This document shows positions 9,510-18,420 of a DNA stretch of 64,000 bases, in pieces. Position 1 is the stretch's first letter. Each line of letters opens with the position of its first letter. Under the pieces are notes generated by a model. The model saw nothing but the letters and a program-made list of their open reading frames with translations. It did no database searches and was not told the origin of the DNA. Source of the DNA: Lutibacter flavus (GTDB lineage: Bacteria > Bacteroidota > Bacteroidia > Flavobacteriales > Flavobacteriaceae). The translations under genes and the position numbers were made by a program. The stretch lies in the NCBI RefSeq assembly GCF_900188355.1, contig NZ_FZNX01000002.1:434001-498000 (forward strand), given 5' to 3'.

Positions 9510-10637
9510 TTATTTGGTGCTACAGCCACTCATTGTTGTAATTCGTACAATTTCAGTTGGAGGCAAATCCTTATTTCTTTTTACCAGTTGAGATAATGCA
9601 TTTTTAGTTATTTCAGAAAAAGCATTTTCCAAGACTGTATTGTCTTGTAACGCTACTGGATGTCCAACATCTCCTGCTTCTCTAATACTTTGTACCAATG
9701 GCACTTCACCCAAAAATGCTGCGCCAATATCTTCTGCTAAATTTTTAGCTCCATCTTTTCCAAAGATATAATATTTATTATCAGGAAGTTCATCTGGTGT
9801 AAAGTAGCTCATGTTTTCAACAATCCCTAAAACTGGGACATTAATGTTTTCTTGTTGAAACATCGCAACTCCTTTTTTAGCATCTGCTAAAGCAATGTTT
9901 TGAGGAGTACTTACAATTACCGCTCCAGTTACTGGAACTGCTTGTACAATTGATAAATGAATATCTCCTGTTCCTGGAGGTAAATCAATTAAAAGGAAGT
10001 CTAATTCTCCCCAATGTGCATCGAAAATCATTTGATTTAAGGCTTTTGAAGCCATTGCACCACGCCAAATTACAGCCTGGTTTGCATCAGTAAAAAAGCC
10101 TAACGATAATATTTTTACTCCGTAGCTTTCAACAGGTTGCATTTTTGATCTGCCATCTATTTCAATAGATAAAGGTCTAGCAGTGGCAACATCAAACATT
10201 AAGTGAATTGAAGGGCCATAAACATCTGCATCTAAGATTCCAACTTTGAAACCCATTTTCTGCAATGAAACAGCCATATTTGCCGTAATTGTAGATTTTC
10301 CAACACCACCTTTACCTGAAGCAATTGCAATAATATTTTGAATTCCTGGAACTTTTGGTTTTGTGTTGTCTATTGGTTGAGCAGGAGGTGCAACAGCTGT
10401 AACATTTACTTTTACATCTATTTTTTGGCCAACATGTTCATGAATTGCTTTCATGATTTCAACTTCAACCTTCTTTTTAGCTTGTAATGTAGGGTTGCCA
10501 ATGGTTACATCTATAATAACTTCTTTGTCAAAAGTTACAATATTTTTTACTGCTCCACTTTCAATTAAGCTTTTTCCTTCACCAGGTGCTGTAATTGTAT
10601 CAAGTGCTTTTGTTATATCTTTTTTACTTATTGTCAT
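9510..10637 (-). CDS. Mrp/NBP35-family iron-sulfur cluster carrier ATPase
   Basis: 375 aa. An N-terminal DUF59/MIP18-like domain (about 1-90) is joined to a P-loop ATPase with the deviant Walker A GKGGVGKST (about 109-117), switch region LDADVYGPSI and DLPPGTGDIH. The C-terminus ends in MSGCSTK. This is the ApbC/Mrp family, cytosolic Fe-S cluster carriers. It is translated just ahead of the NifU-domain gene. The CxxC seen in eukaryotic NBP35 and in ApbC is not evident; a single Cys remains in the tail. Confidence 0.93.
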   Translation of the reverse strand: MTISKKDITKALDTITAPGEGKSLIESGAVKNIVTFDKEVIIDVTIGNPTLQAKKKVEVEIMKAIHEHVGQKIDVKVNVTAVAPPAQPIDNTKPKVPGIQNIIAIASGKGGVGKSTITANMAVSLQKMGFKVGILDADVYGPSIHLMFDVATARPLSIEIDGRSKMQPVESYGVKILSLGFFTDANQAVIWRGAMASKALNQMIFDAHWGELDFLLIDLPPGTGDIHLSIVQAVPVTGAVIVSTPQNIALADAKKGVAMFQQENINVPVLGIVENMSYFTPDELPDNKYYIFGKDGAKNLAEDIGAAFLGEVPLVQSIREAGDVGHPVALQDNTVLENAFSEITKNALSQLVKRNKDLPPTEIVRITTMSGCSTK

Positions 10638-10745
10638 AATTGTTTATGTAAAATCATTCTAAACAACAAATATACAGAGTTCAAACGGATATAAAAAAAA
10701 TCACATAGAAAAGAAATGTAGTAGTGGTTACATTCTAAAAAGAGG

Positions 10746-11084
10746 TTATTGAATGCCTAATTCTTTAAAAGGATCCCAAAAGACTGTTTCAAAATTTTGA
10801 ATTTGATTATCATTAACAGTAATACCTTCACTTTCTAACAATTGTTGCATTAGATTTGTGCCGTCAAAGTGTAGTTTCCCAGTTAAAAGACCTTTTCTAT
10901 TTACTACCCTATGTGCTGGAATTTCATCGTTATTATGAGAAGCATTCATTGCCCAACCCACCATTCTTGCCGATCGTGCGGCTCCTAAATATTTTGCAAT
11001 TGCACCGTAGCTAGTAACCCTTCCATATGGAATCTGTTTCGCTACTTTATAAACTTTTTCGAAAAAATTTTCGGATGTACCCAT
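10746..11084 (-). CDS. Alkyltransferase-like protein (MGMT fold without active-site Cys)
   Basis: 112 aa, the single C-terminal DNA-binding domain of the O6-alkylguanine-DNA alkyltransferase family. The catalytic PCHR motif is replaced by PAHR (residues 56-59), so it cannot accept alkyl groups. Helix-turn-helix residues (GRVTSYGAIAKYLGAARSARMVGWAMN, about 21-47) are intact, including the arginine finger region. Known ATL proteins bind O6-alkylguanine and hand lesions to nucleotide excision repair; that role is inferred here. It follows trmB with a 16-bp gap on the same strand. Confidence 0.9.
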   Translation of the reverse strand: MGTSENFFEKVYKVAKQIPYGRVTSYGAIAKYLGAARSARMVGWAMNASHNNDEIPAHRVVNRKGLLTGKLHFDGTNLMQQLLESEGITVNDNQIQNFETVFWDPFKELGIQ

Positions 11085-11100
11085 TCGTTAAAAATAATAA

Positions 11101-11772
11101 TTAATAACGAATTTTAAATTTTATATAGGTTATTGGTTTTCCAACTTCTAAATATTGGGCCTCATAAAATGTTTGTGTTGAAGTAACTTCTTCAGGAGCA
11201 TGAAAATTTTTGTAAATATCATGGTGTGCATATAAAATTTCATGACCAGCACCATGCAATAACCCTAAAGTGTAACCATGCATAAATTCACTATCAGTTT
11301 TTAAATTTACGATACCTTCTGGTTTTAAAACGTGATGGTATTTTTTTAAGAACTCTGCGTTGGTTAATCTATGTTTTGTGCGGGTGTATTTAATTTGTGG
11401 ATCTGGAAATGTTATCCAAATTTCAGAAACTTCATTTTCACTAAAAAGTAAATCGATTAGCTCTATTTGAGTTCTAATAAATGCTACGTTGGTTAAGTTT
11501 TCTTCTAATGCTGTTTTAGCACCTCTCCAAAAACGTGCACCTTTTAAGTCTATTCCAATATAGTTTATATTTGGATTTTTTCTGGCTAAAGCAATCGTGT
11601 ATTCGCCTTTTCCACATCCTAATTCAAGAACAATAGGATTGTCATTTTCAAAAACAGCATGCCATTTTCCTTTTTTTGAGAAACCTTCAAGAACTTCTTC
11701 TCGCGTTGGTTGAATTACATTGGAAAAAGTATCGTTTTCACGAAATCTTTTAAGTTTATTTTTGCTACCCAC
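11101..11772 (-). CDS. trmB: tRNA (guanine-N7-)-methyltransferase
   Basis: 223 aa. It methylates G46 in the tRNA variable loop using SAM. Motif I is LELGCGKGEYTIALARKNP (about 48-66); the family-specific FPDPQIKYTRTKHRLT segment (about 125-140) is present. The start at 11772 is GTG (GTG GGT AGC AAA); no better ATG precedes the conserved region. It is co-directional with the ATL gene downstream. Confidence 0.93.
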   Translation of the reverse strand: MGSKNKLKRFRENDTFSNVIQPTREEVLEGFSKKGKWHAVFENDNPIVLELGCGKGEYTIALARKNPNINYIGIDLKGARFWRGAKTALEENLTNVAFIRTQIELIDLLFSENEVSEIWITFPDPQIKYTRTKHRLTNAEFLKKYHHVLKPEGIVNLKTDSEFMHGYTLGLLHGAGHEILYAHHDIYKNFHAPEEVTSTQTFYEAQYLEVGKPITYIKFKIRY

Positions 11773-11818
11773 AAATGGTGTATTTAAAAAAGGAATATGA
11801 AATTATAATTATAACGAA

Positions 11819-12016
11819 TTATTCGTTACCCGCTTTTTTGTATTTTCTTATTTCGCCAATCCAGTAAAAGAATGCAATAAAAGTAATTACAATAAATATC
11901 CAACTTACCGTATTTTGAGCCCACCAATTATCCATAGATCTAATTGAATTGTAAGGAGCGAATAAAACATCTGTACAAAAATCACCTATCGCTTTAAAAA
12001 TATTGTTTGCAATCAT
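11819..12016 (-). CDS. Small membrane protein, DUF6341-like
   Basis: 65 aa with one transmembrane helix (about 38-53), a conserved-looking N-terminus with FLFAPYN-like residues (VLFAPYNSIRSMDNWWAQNT) and a charged C-terminus RKYKKAGNE. I believe this is the small flavobacterial family numbered DUF6341; function unknown. It is divergent from the DUF6427 gene, 40 bp away, and the two proteins share the start MIAN. A shared promoter region is likely. Confidence 0.75.
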   Translation of the reverse strand: MIANNIFKAIGDFCTDVLFAPYNSIRSMDNWWAQNTVSWIFIVITFIAFFYWIGEIRKYKKAGNE

Positions 12017-12056
12017 TTCTTAGTTATATTTACAGGCAAAAGTATGAAATATAGTA

Positions 12057-12980
12057 ATGATAGCAAATTTTTTTAATAAAACTAAACCGGCGATTGTACT
12101 AAATCTAATAATGCTTTTTGCTTTATTTTATTTTACCTCAGTATTTTTATTTCATTCTATTGATATAAGTATCGCTTCTATAGGCCTAATTATTGGTGTT
12201 TTTTTATGTTTTGTATTTATGTTATTGCTCTTAAATTTTATTTTAAGAAAAAATAATTTAACGGAAGATAACTCATATGCACTTTTAATAACAATACTAT
12301 TGCTTGGAAGTTTTTATGAAACTATGTTTGAACTGAATATTTTTTTTTCAAATTTAGTTTTACTACTAGCGTTTAGAAAAATTTATAGTATTGGGTCCGG
12401 AATTAAAATTAAAAGTAAATTATTTGATGCTGGTTTTTGGGTAGGAATTGCAACATTAATATATTCCTGGAGTATTATATTTTTAATTTTGGTTTATGTT
12501 GGAATGCTTGTTTTTAGAAAAATGAATGTAAAAAATTTATTTATACCTATAGTTGGATTTATAACTCCATTAATAATATATTTTACCTATCATTTTTATT
12601 TTGATAACCTTAATTTTTTCTATGATACACTAAATTTTGATATGAGTTTTAATTTTGTTACATATAATGCATTAAAACTTCTAATCCCAATAACATTATT
12701 GTTGGCTCTGATAATTTGGTGTGTTGTTACACTTAGTCCAAAAGTGGTGTTAATAAGTAATAATTTTAAATTATCATGGAAAATAATTATGATCCATCTT
12801 ATAGTTTCAATAGTTATTGTAGTTGTTTCTCCTTTAAAAAATGGTTCCGAATTATTTTTCTTAATAATTCCTGTAGCAATAATAATTGCAAATTTTATTC
12901 ATAAAACAGGATCTTCAACTTTTAAAAACTTAATCTTATACTTGTTTTTAGCTATTTCTATTGGCGTTTATTTTTTATAA
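12057..12980 (+). CDS. DUF6427 family polytopic membrane protein
   Basis: 307 aa, strongly hydrophobic with about 9-10 predicted transmembrane helices and short basic loops (RKNN, RKIYSIGSG, RKMNVKN). It matches the flavobacterial DUF6427 family of unknown function, which in my memory sits next to upp as here. The stop overlaps the convergent upp stop by 6 bp. No catalytic motif is visible; transport or a membrane scaffold role would be guesswork. Confidence 0.85.
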   Translation: MIANFFNKTKPAIVLNLIMLFALFYFTSVFLFHSIDISIASIGLIIGVFLCFVFMLLLLNFILRKNNLTEDNSYALLITILLLGSFYETMFELNIFFSNLVLLLAFRKIYSIGSGIKIKSKLFDAGFWVGIATLIYSWSIIFLILVYVGMLVFRKMNVKNLFIPIVGFITPLIIYFTYHFYFDNLNFFYDTLNFDMSFNFVTYNALKLLIPITLLLALIIWCVVTLSPKVVLISNNFKLSWKIIMIHLIVSIVIVVVSPLKNGSELFFLIIPVAIIIANFIHKTGSSTFKNLILYLFLAISIGVYFL

Positions 12981-13625
12981 TTTCACACCAAATGCTAAAT
13001 CTCCTGCGTCTCCTAATCCTGGAACAATGTATCCTTTATCGTTTAAATTATCATCAACAGTTGCAATCCATAATTTGGTATTTTCAGGAAAGTAATTTTT
13101 AATATATTCAATTCCTTCAATTGAACCAATAACACAAGCTAAATGAATTTCTTTTGGTGTTCCGTGTTTTTTTAATCCTTCATAAACAGCAACAATAGAT
13201 TGACCTGTAGCTAACATTGGATCAGCAAGAATCAAAGTCTTATTGTCTAAATTTGGTGAGGCAAAATATTCAACTTTAATTTCAAATTCAGTATCATTTC
13301 TATGTTTTCTATATGCTGAAATAAAGGCATTTTCAGCATCATCAAAATAATTTAGAAGTCCATCATGCAATGGTAAGCCAGCTCTTAGAATTGAACATAA
13401 AACAATGTCTTTTTTTGGTGTGTCAACTATTTTGGTTCCTAATGGTGTGGTAATCGTATTTTTTTCAAAAGAAAGAGATTGACTTAATTCATAACCTATT
13501 ATTTCACCAATTCTGCCAATATTTCTCCTAAACCTCATTGAATCCTTTTGAATATTGACATCTCTAATTTCTGAAATAAATTTATTTAATATTGATTTTT
13601 TTTTATCTAAAATATTGACAATCAT
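12975..13625 (-). CDS. upp: Uracil phosphoribosyltransferase
   Basis: 216 aa from the ATG at 13625. It makes UMP from uracil and PRPP in pyrimidine salvage. The PRPP-binding loop is seen in LILADPMLATGQSI and the uracil-site tail in GLGDAGDLAFG. An upstream in-frame ATG at 13655 would add 10 residues, but it overlaps a perfect -7 element (13642-13649), so the shorter start fits better. It is convergent with the DUF6427 gene. Confidence 0.95.
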   Translation of the reverse strand: MIVNILDKKKSILNKFISEIRDVNIQKDSMRFRRNIGRIGEIIGYELSQSLSFEKNTITTPLGTKIVDTPKKDIVLCSILRAGLPLHDGLLNYFDDAENAFISAYRKHRNDTEFEIKVEYFASPNLDNKTLILADPMLATGQSIVAVYEGLKKHGTPKEIHLACVIGSIEGIEYIKNYFPENTKLWIATVDDNLNDKGYIVPGLGDAGDLAFGVKL

Positions 13626-13641
13626 ATAAAAGTATTTTCTG

Positions 13642-13649
13642 CAAAAATA
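13642..13649 (-). promoter_or_regulatory. upp promoter -7 element
   Basis: TATTTTTG on the minus strand is a perfect match to the Bacteroidota -7 consensus TAnnTTTG, 16 bp ahead of the ATG at 13625. It supports the shorter upp start. Confidence 0.65.
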
Positions 13650-13749
13650 AAACATTAAAATGATTTTTGATAAATAAAGGTTTGGTTTAATTTTTGTATA
13701 TTACAATCTGATAATAAAAACAATTAATTAATTAAAAAAAGAAAAAGAC

Positions 13750-14235
13750 ATGGGATTATTTTCATTTATAAAGAATGCTGGAGCAAAAGTATTCGGAATT
13801 GGAAAAACTACAGCTGAAGAAGCTGCAGACAAAGCTGTTGCAGCTGCTGCAGAAGCTAAATTTAAAGCATCTAAGCTTACTAATGCTGTTGAAACTTTAG
13901 GTTTTGAAGTGTTAGATTTAAATATTGAAGTTACAGGAGACAATGCTACTGTATGGGGACAAGCGGCTTCACAAGCAACTCGTGAAAAAGTGGTGTTGGT
14001 TATTGGTAATACAGAAGGTATTGCAACAGTTGACGATAGAATGACTGTTGAAGTTGAAGAGCCTGCGGCACAGTTTCATACTGTTGTTAGTGGTGATTAC
14101 TTAAGTAAAATTGCGAAAAAATATTATGGTGATGCTATGAAATACCCAATTATTTTTGAAGCTAACAAACCAATGCTTTCAGATCCAGATAAAATTTATC
14201 CAGGGCAAGTATTAAGAATACCTGCTTTAGATTAA
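13750..14235 (+). CDS. lysM: BON and LysM domain protein, YgaU/Kbp-like
   Basis: 161 aa with no signal peptide. Residues 1-40 form an Ala-rich amphipathic helix, residues about 40-105 a BON domain (VLDLNIEVTGDNATVWG, with the conserved central Gly), and residues about 109-158 a LysM domain (HTVVSGDYLSKIAKKYYGDAMKY, PGQVLRIP). The architecture equals that of E. coli YgaU/Kbp, a cytosolic K+-binding protein. K+ sensing is inferred from the family. It is monocistronic, with a strong terminator downstream. Confidence 0.92.
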   Translation: MGLFSFIKNAGAKVFGIGKTTAEEAADKAVAAAAEAKFKASKLTNAVETLGFEVLDLNIEVTGDNATVWGQAASQATREKVVLVIGNTEGIATVDDRMTVEVEEPAAQFHTVVSGDYLSKIAKKYYGDAMKYPIIFEANKPMLSDPDKIYPGQVLRIPALD

Positions 14236-14253
14236 AGGTTTAAAACAAAACTT

Positions 14254-14284
14254 AAAGGCTTGCAATTTGCAAGCCTTTTTTATT
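14254..14284. terminator. Bidirectional terminator
   Basis: Perfect stem AAAGGCTTGC / GCAAGCCTTT with a 5-nt loop, T run on the right. It ends the BON/LysM gene and touches the stop codon of the convergent GT9 gene. Confidence 0.9.
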
Positions 14285-15317
14285 TAATAGTGTTTATTAA
14301 TTTTTGAACTACATCCTTTGGAGAAATTGTTCTCATAACATCTTCATAACCTTCACAAACTTTATTTCCATAAATAGAACAGGGAATATTTGGGTATTTT
14401 TCTAAGTCTGGTAAGAGAGCATTTTCAAGTGGTTGATTAAATGGGGCAAAACCAGTAAACGGATGTGTAATTCCCCAAATTGTTATTGTTGGCACTCCAA
14501 ACATTGCCGAAAAATGGGCATTTCCAGAATCCATACTTAACATACAATCTAAATTAGAAATAAGATTAAGTTCAACACCAAATTTAATTTTTCCAGCAAC
14601 ATTAATGGTATTAATATAGTTGTTTGCAATTTTATCTAAAAAATCAACTTCTTTTTTACCACCACCAAATAACAAAACTTTTAAGTTTTCTTTTTTTGAT
14701 AATTCAGAAATTACTTGTTCCATTAAATCTAATGGGTACATTTTAGAATTGTATTGAGCAAAAGGAGCAATTCCAATCCATTTTTCAGTTTTAGCGCCAG
14801 TAATTTTAATAATTTCTTGAGTTAATTGTAATTGTTGAGGAAATTCAGGATTTGATAAATCTAATTGAAAACCTAGATTTCTAAAAACATCAGCATAGCG
14901 TTCATGAGTTGTTTTTAGTTGTTTAAACACTTTGTTTTTAGTGCTTGTTAATGCTTTTTTCTCGGTTCTTCCTTTATCAATAAAGCTTACATTTTTAATG
15001 GATAGTTTAAAAAATGTGCGTACTATTTTTGAGCGTAGAACATTATGCAAATCGGCAACAGCATCAATATTCAGCAATTTTAGTTCTTTATAAAGTTTTA
15101 AAAGTCCAAAAAAACCTTTGTGTTCTTTAGTGACATCTGCTGCATAAAAGTTTACATTTTTAATATCTGCAAATAATGGCTTTAAAAAAGGTTTTGAAAG
15201 AACGGTTATTTTTGTGGTTGGATGTTGTTTTACAAAAGCTCTTAATACTGGAATTGTCATAGCAACATCTCCCATTGCAGATAACCTAATAACTAATAAA
15301 TGTTTGTAATTACTCAA
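14280..15317 (-). CDS. Glycosyltransferase family 9 (heptosyltransferase-like)
   Basis: About 345 aa. It has the GT9 start KHLLVIRLSAMGDVAMTIPVL and C-terminal GT-B features (MLSMDSGNAHFSAMFGVPTITIWGITHPFTGFAPF). GT9 enzymes add heptose or related sugars to lipopolysaccharide core at the cytosolic face. No ATG precedes the conserved start. TTG codons are available at 15317 and 15374; the 15317 start gives MSNYKHLLVIRL, which matches the family better than the longer form, whose extra 19 hydrophobic residues look like untranslated leader. It is divergent from yicC. Confidence 0.85.
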   Translation of the reverse strand: MSNYKHLLVIRLSAMGDVAMTIPVLRAFVKQHPTTKITVLSKPFLKPLFADIKNVNFYAADVTKEHKGFFGLLKLYKELKLLNIDAVADLHNVLRSKIVRTFFKLSIKNVSFIDKGRTEKKALTSTKNKVFKQLKTTHERYADVFRNLGFQLDLSNPEFPQQLQLTQEIIKITGAKTEKWIGIAPFAQYNSKMYPLDLMEQVISELSKKENLKVLLFGGGKKEVDFLDKIANNYINTINVAGKIKFGVELNLISNLDCMLSMDSGNAHFSAMFGVPTITIWGITHPFTGFAPFNQPLENALLPDLEKYPNIPCSIYGNKVCEGYEDVMRTISPKDVVQKLINTIK

Positions 15318-15420
15318 AATAATGCTAATTATAGTTTGAATTAGAAGCAAAAATACGTAATAGTTTTTGTTCAAAAACAGATACTAGTGTCATAAAATAG
15401 GTCAAGTATTGAAAATGCAT

Positions 15421-15428
15421 TAAATTTG
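15421..15428 (+). promoter_or_regulatory. yicC promoter -7 element
   Basis: TAAATTTG matches TAnnTTTG perfectly and lies 18 bp ahead of the yicC ATG. Confidence 0.6.
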
Positions 15429-15446
15429 CCTAAATTTTTTGAATAG

Positions 15447-16304
15447 ATGATACAATCAATGACTGGTTACGGGAAAACCGTATTACAACTTCCAACTAAA
15501 AAAATTACGATTGAATTAAAATCGTTAAACAGTAAAAACTTAGATTTAAGTGTTAGAATGCCTTCTTATTATAGAGAAAAAGAACTTGATATTCGAAAAA
15601 AAATGGCTTCAACATTAGAAAGAGGAAAGGTTGATTTTTCTATTTTTATTGAAAATAATGGAGTGGAACTTTCATCAAAAATAAATGAAAATGTGGTGAA
15701 AGAATATATGAATCAATTAAGAAGTATAGTTGATACTATTGAAATTGAGTTATTAAAAATGGCCGTTCGTTTACCAGATTCGTTAAAAACCGAAAGAGAA
15801 GAGTTAGACGAAAAAGAGTGGGCTCAAATTGATGAAGCAATAAATCAAACCATTTTAGAAATAAACAAATATAGATCTGATGAGGGAGAAGTTTTACTTG
15901 CTGATTTTGTGGGGAGAATTTCTAATATAGAAGAATTATTAATGAAAGTTGTTGAAATTGATCCAGAACGTATAGAAGCTGTAAGAGAAAAAATAAACAA
16001 AGGTATTGCTGAATTAGAAGTTAAGATAGACCAAAACAGGTTTGAGCAGGAACTTATTTATTATATTGAAAAATTAGACATTACAGAAGAAAAGGTTCGT
16101 TTAAAAAATCATTTAGAATACTTTAAAAAAGCATTAAAATCGGACGATTCTAATGGGAAAAAGTTAGGTTTTATAACACAAGAAATAGGAAGAGAGATTA
16201 ATACAATTGGTTCAAAATCTAATTTTGCACCTATGCAAAAACTGGTTGTACAAATGAAAGATGAGCTTGAAAAAATTAAAGAACAAAATTTAAACGTATT
16301 ATAA
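15447..16304 (+). CDS. yicC: YicC family endoribonuclease-like protein
   Basis: 285 aa. The N-terminal YicC domain opens with MIQSMTGYGK and the C-terminal DUF1732 domain ends with GSKSNFAPMQKLVVQMKDELEKIKEQNLNVL, both family signatures. E. coli YicC is reported to act as an endoribonuclease. It begins a tight run with gmk (4 bp gap) and nadD, a common bacterial association. Confidence 0.93.
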   Translation: MIQSMTGYGKTVLQLPTKKITIELKSLNSKNLDLSVRMPSYYREKELDIRKKMASTLERGKVDFSIFIENNGVELSSKINENVVKEYMNQLRSIVDTIEIELLKMAVRLPDSLKTEREELDEKEWAQIDEAINQTILEINKYRSDEGEVLLADFVGRISNIEELLMKVVEIDPERIEAVREKINKGIAELEVKIDQNRFEQELIYYIEKLDITEEKVRLKNHLEYFKKALKSDDSNGKKLGFITQEIGREINTIGSKSNFAPMQKLVVQMKDELEKIKEQNLNVL

Positions 16305-16308
16305 TCCT

Positions 16309-16884
16309 GTGAAAAAAGAAGGAAAACTTATTGTTTTTTCAGCTCCTTCAGGTTCTGGTAAAACTACTATTGTACATCATTTATTAGCACAACCTGAATT
16401 AAATTTGGATTTTTCAATTTCAGCTACTTCAAGAAAAAGCAGAGGTAAAGAAATAAATGGAAAAGACTACTATTTTATTTCGGCAAAAAAGTTTCAAAAA
16501 CATATTGAAAAAGATGACTTTATTGAATGGGAAGAAGTCTATACCGATAATTATTACGGAACCTTAAAAAAGGAAGTTAAGCGTATTTGGAAACTTGGAA
16601 AACATGTAATTTTTGATATTGATGTTGTTGGAGGTTTGTCTATTAAAAATAAATTTCCAGATAAAACATTGGCTATTTTTGTGCAGCCACCATCTATTGA
16701 AGAGATGGAACGTAGATTAAGAAATAGAAAGACTGATAGCGAAGAAAAAATAAAAGAACGCGTTGCTAAAGCTGAAAAAGAATTGAAGTTTGCTAAAGAT
16801 TTTGATGTTATTTTAGTAAATGATAATTTAGAACAGGCAAAAGAAAAAGCTTATAAATTAGTTGAAAAATTTATAAATAAATGA
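16309..16884 (+). CDS. gmk: Guanylate kinase
   Basis: 191 aa, normal length. It phosphorylates GMP to GDP. The P-loop APSGSGKTTI lies at about 11-20, with the GMP-binding SxxTRxxR-like segment SATSRKSRGKEINGKDYYF. The start is GTG at 16309 (GTG AAA AAA GAA). Its stop overlaps the nadD start in an ATGA arrangement, implying translational coupling. Confidence 0.96.
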   Translation: MKKEGKLIVFSAPSGSGKTTIVHHLLAQPELNLDFSISATSRKSRGKEINGKDYYFISAKKFQKHIEKDDFIEWEEVYTDNYYGTLKKEVKRIWKLGKHVIFDIDVVGGLSIKNKFPDKTLAIFVQPPSIEEMERRLRNRKTDSEEKIKERVAKAEKELKFAKDFDVILVNDNLEQAKEKAYKLVEKFINK

Positions 16885-17462
16885 AGGTAGGGTTGTTTTT
16901 TGGCACTTTTAATCCAATTCATGTTGGGCATATGATTATTGCAAATTATATGGCAGAATTTTCTGATTTGGATGAGGTTTGGTTTGTTATAACACCAATG
17001 AGTCCATTTAAACAAAAAAGCTCAATGCTTAGCAATCTGCATAGATTGGCAATTGTTAATGTTGCTGTTGAAAATTACCCAAAACTAAAAACTTCTGATA
17101 TTGAGTTTAAATTACCACAACCAAATTACACTATAAATACATTAATTCATATTGAGGAGAAATATCCAGAACATCAGTTTTGTTTAATAATGGGCGAGGA
17201 TAATTTAAAAGGGTTTCATAAATGGAAAAACTATGAAACTATTTTAGAAAATTATGAATTGTATGTATACCCAAGAATTTCTGAGGGTAAAACGGAGAGT
17301 CAATTTTTAAAACACCCAAAAGTTCATACGGTAAACGCTCCAATAGTTCAGGTTTCTTCTACTTTTATTAGAAAAGCAATAAAAGGCAAAAAAGATATAA
17401 GTACTATGTTGCCTTCAAATGTTTGGAAATATATAGATGAAATGAACTTCTATAAAACATAA
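16881..17462 (+). CDS. nadD: Nicotinate-nucleotide adenylyltransferase
   Basis: 193 aa. It joins nicotinate mononucleotide and ATP in NAD synthesis. GTFNPIHVGHMIIA (about 8-21) carries the nucleotidyltransferase HxGH motif, and ISSTFIR-type VSSTFIRKAIKGKKDI carries the second ATP motif. It overlaps gmk by 4 bp. Confidence 0.96.
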   Translation: MKVGLFFGTFNPIHVGHMIIANYMAEFSDLDEVWFVITPMSPFKQKSSMLSNLHRLAIVNVAVENYPKLKTSDIEFKLPQPNYTINTLIHIEEKYPEHQFCLIMGEDNLKGFHKWKNYETILENYELYVYPRISEGKTESQFLKHPKVHTVNAPIVQVSSTFIRKAIKGKKDISTMLPSNVWKYIDEMNFYKT

Positions 17463-17525
17463 TTTTAGCGAAGTTTTAACACTTCAAAACAAATAAACTG
17501 AAATTATAATAATATAAATTCGTTG

Positions 17526-17533
17526 TATATTTG
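17526..17533 (+). promoter_or_regulatory. Promoter -7 element before the M23 gene
   Basis: TATATTTG, a perfect TAnnTTTG match, 14 bp before the ATG. It suggests the M23-GH3-MOSC run can be transcribed separately from gmk-nadD. Confidence 0.6.
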
Positions 17534-17547
17534 TTTTAGAGAAAAAT

Positions 17548-18417
17548 ATGGTAAAAAAATCCAAAAATAAAGGAAAATTCAGGCAAAAATTAATTAATAA
17601 GTACCGTTTGGTGGTGTTGAATGAAGATACTTTTGAAGAAAAAGTATCATTTAAATTAACAAGATTAAATGTATTTATATTAGGAAGCATATTTTCTATT
17701 TTATTAATTGTTGGAACTATTTATTTAATAGCGTTTACTCCTTTAAAAGAATATATTCCAGGTTATTCTTCAACAAAACTAAAAAAAGAAGCTACTCAAT
17801 TAATTTATAAAGTGGATTCTTTAGAACAAACTCTTCAAGTAAATAATGTTTACATACAAAAAGTTAGAGAATTATTAACTGGTGAAATTTCTGAAGTCAT
17901 GTTTGATACAGATTCAGTTTTGGAAGCAATAAAATATGACAAAGACACAATTAATTTAAGTCCTTCAGAAGCAGATTTAGAATTTAGGTTAGATATTGAA
18001 AGTGAAAATAGATACAGTATTTTTAGCGAGGCCACAAAAGATGTAGATATTGTGTTTTTTGCCCCAGTTGTTGGAACTTTATCAGATGGATATAACCCAA
18101 AAACCAAGCATTTTGCTGTTGATATTGCAGTAGAAATGGGAACGCCAGTTAAGTCCGTTGCAGATGGTACTGTAATTTTTGCAGCTTGGACATCAGAAAC
18201 TGGTCATGTTATTATTGTAGAACATTCGGGTGGATTTATATCAGTTTATAAACACAACACAGCATTACATAAAGAGCAGGGAGATTTGGTAAAATCTGGA
18301 GAGGTTATTGCCTCAGCGGGAAATACTGGTGAATTTAGTACAGGGCCGCATTTGCATTTTGAATTGTGGAATGAGGGCTATGCAGTTAATCCAATAAATT
18401 ACATTGACTTCGAATAA
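17548..18417 (+). CDS. M23 family peptidase, membrane anchored
   Basis: 289 aa. A basic cytosolic tail (1-38) and one transmembrane helix (about 40-62) lead to a coiled segment (about 75-110) and a C-terminal LytM/M23 domain. The zinc motif is HFAVD (about 190) and the second motif HLHFELW (about 271). Both zinc-ligand motifs are intact, so it is probably an active periplasmic peptidoglycan endopeptidase. It is followed 3 bp later by the GH3-family gene. Confidence 0.92.
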   Translation: MVKKSKNKGKFRQKLINKYRLVVLNEDTFEEKVSFKLTRLNVFILGSIFSILLIVGTIYLIAFTPLKEYIPGYSSTKLKKEATQLIYKVDSLEQTLQVNNVYIQKVRELLTGEISEVMFDTDSVLEAIKYDKDTINLSPSEADLEFRLDIESENRYSIFSEATKDVDIVFFAPVVGTLSDGYNPKTKHFAVDIAVEMGTPVKSVADGTVIFAAWTSETGHVIIVEHSGGFISVYKHNTALHKEQGDLVKSGEVIASAGNTGEFSTGPHLHFELWNEGYAVNPINYIDFE

Positions 18418-18420
18418 ATT

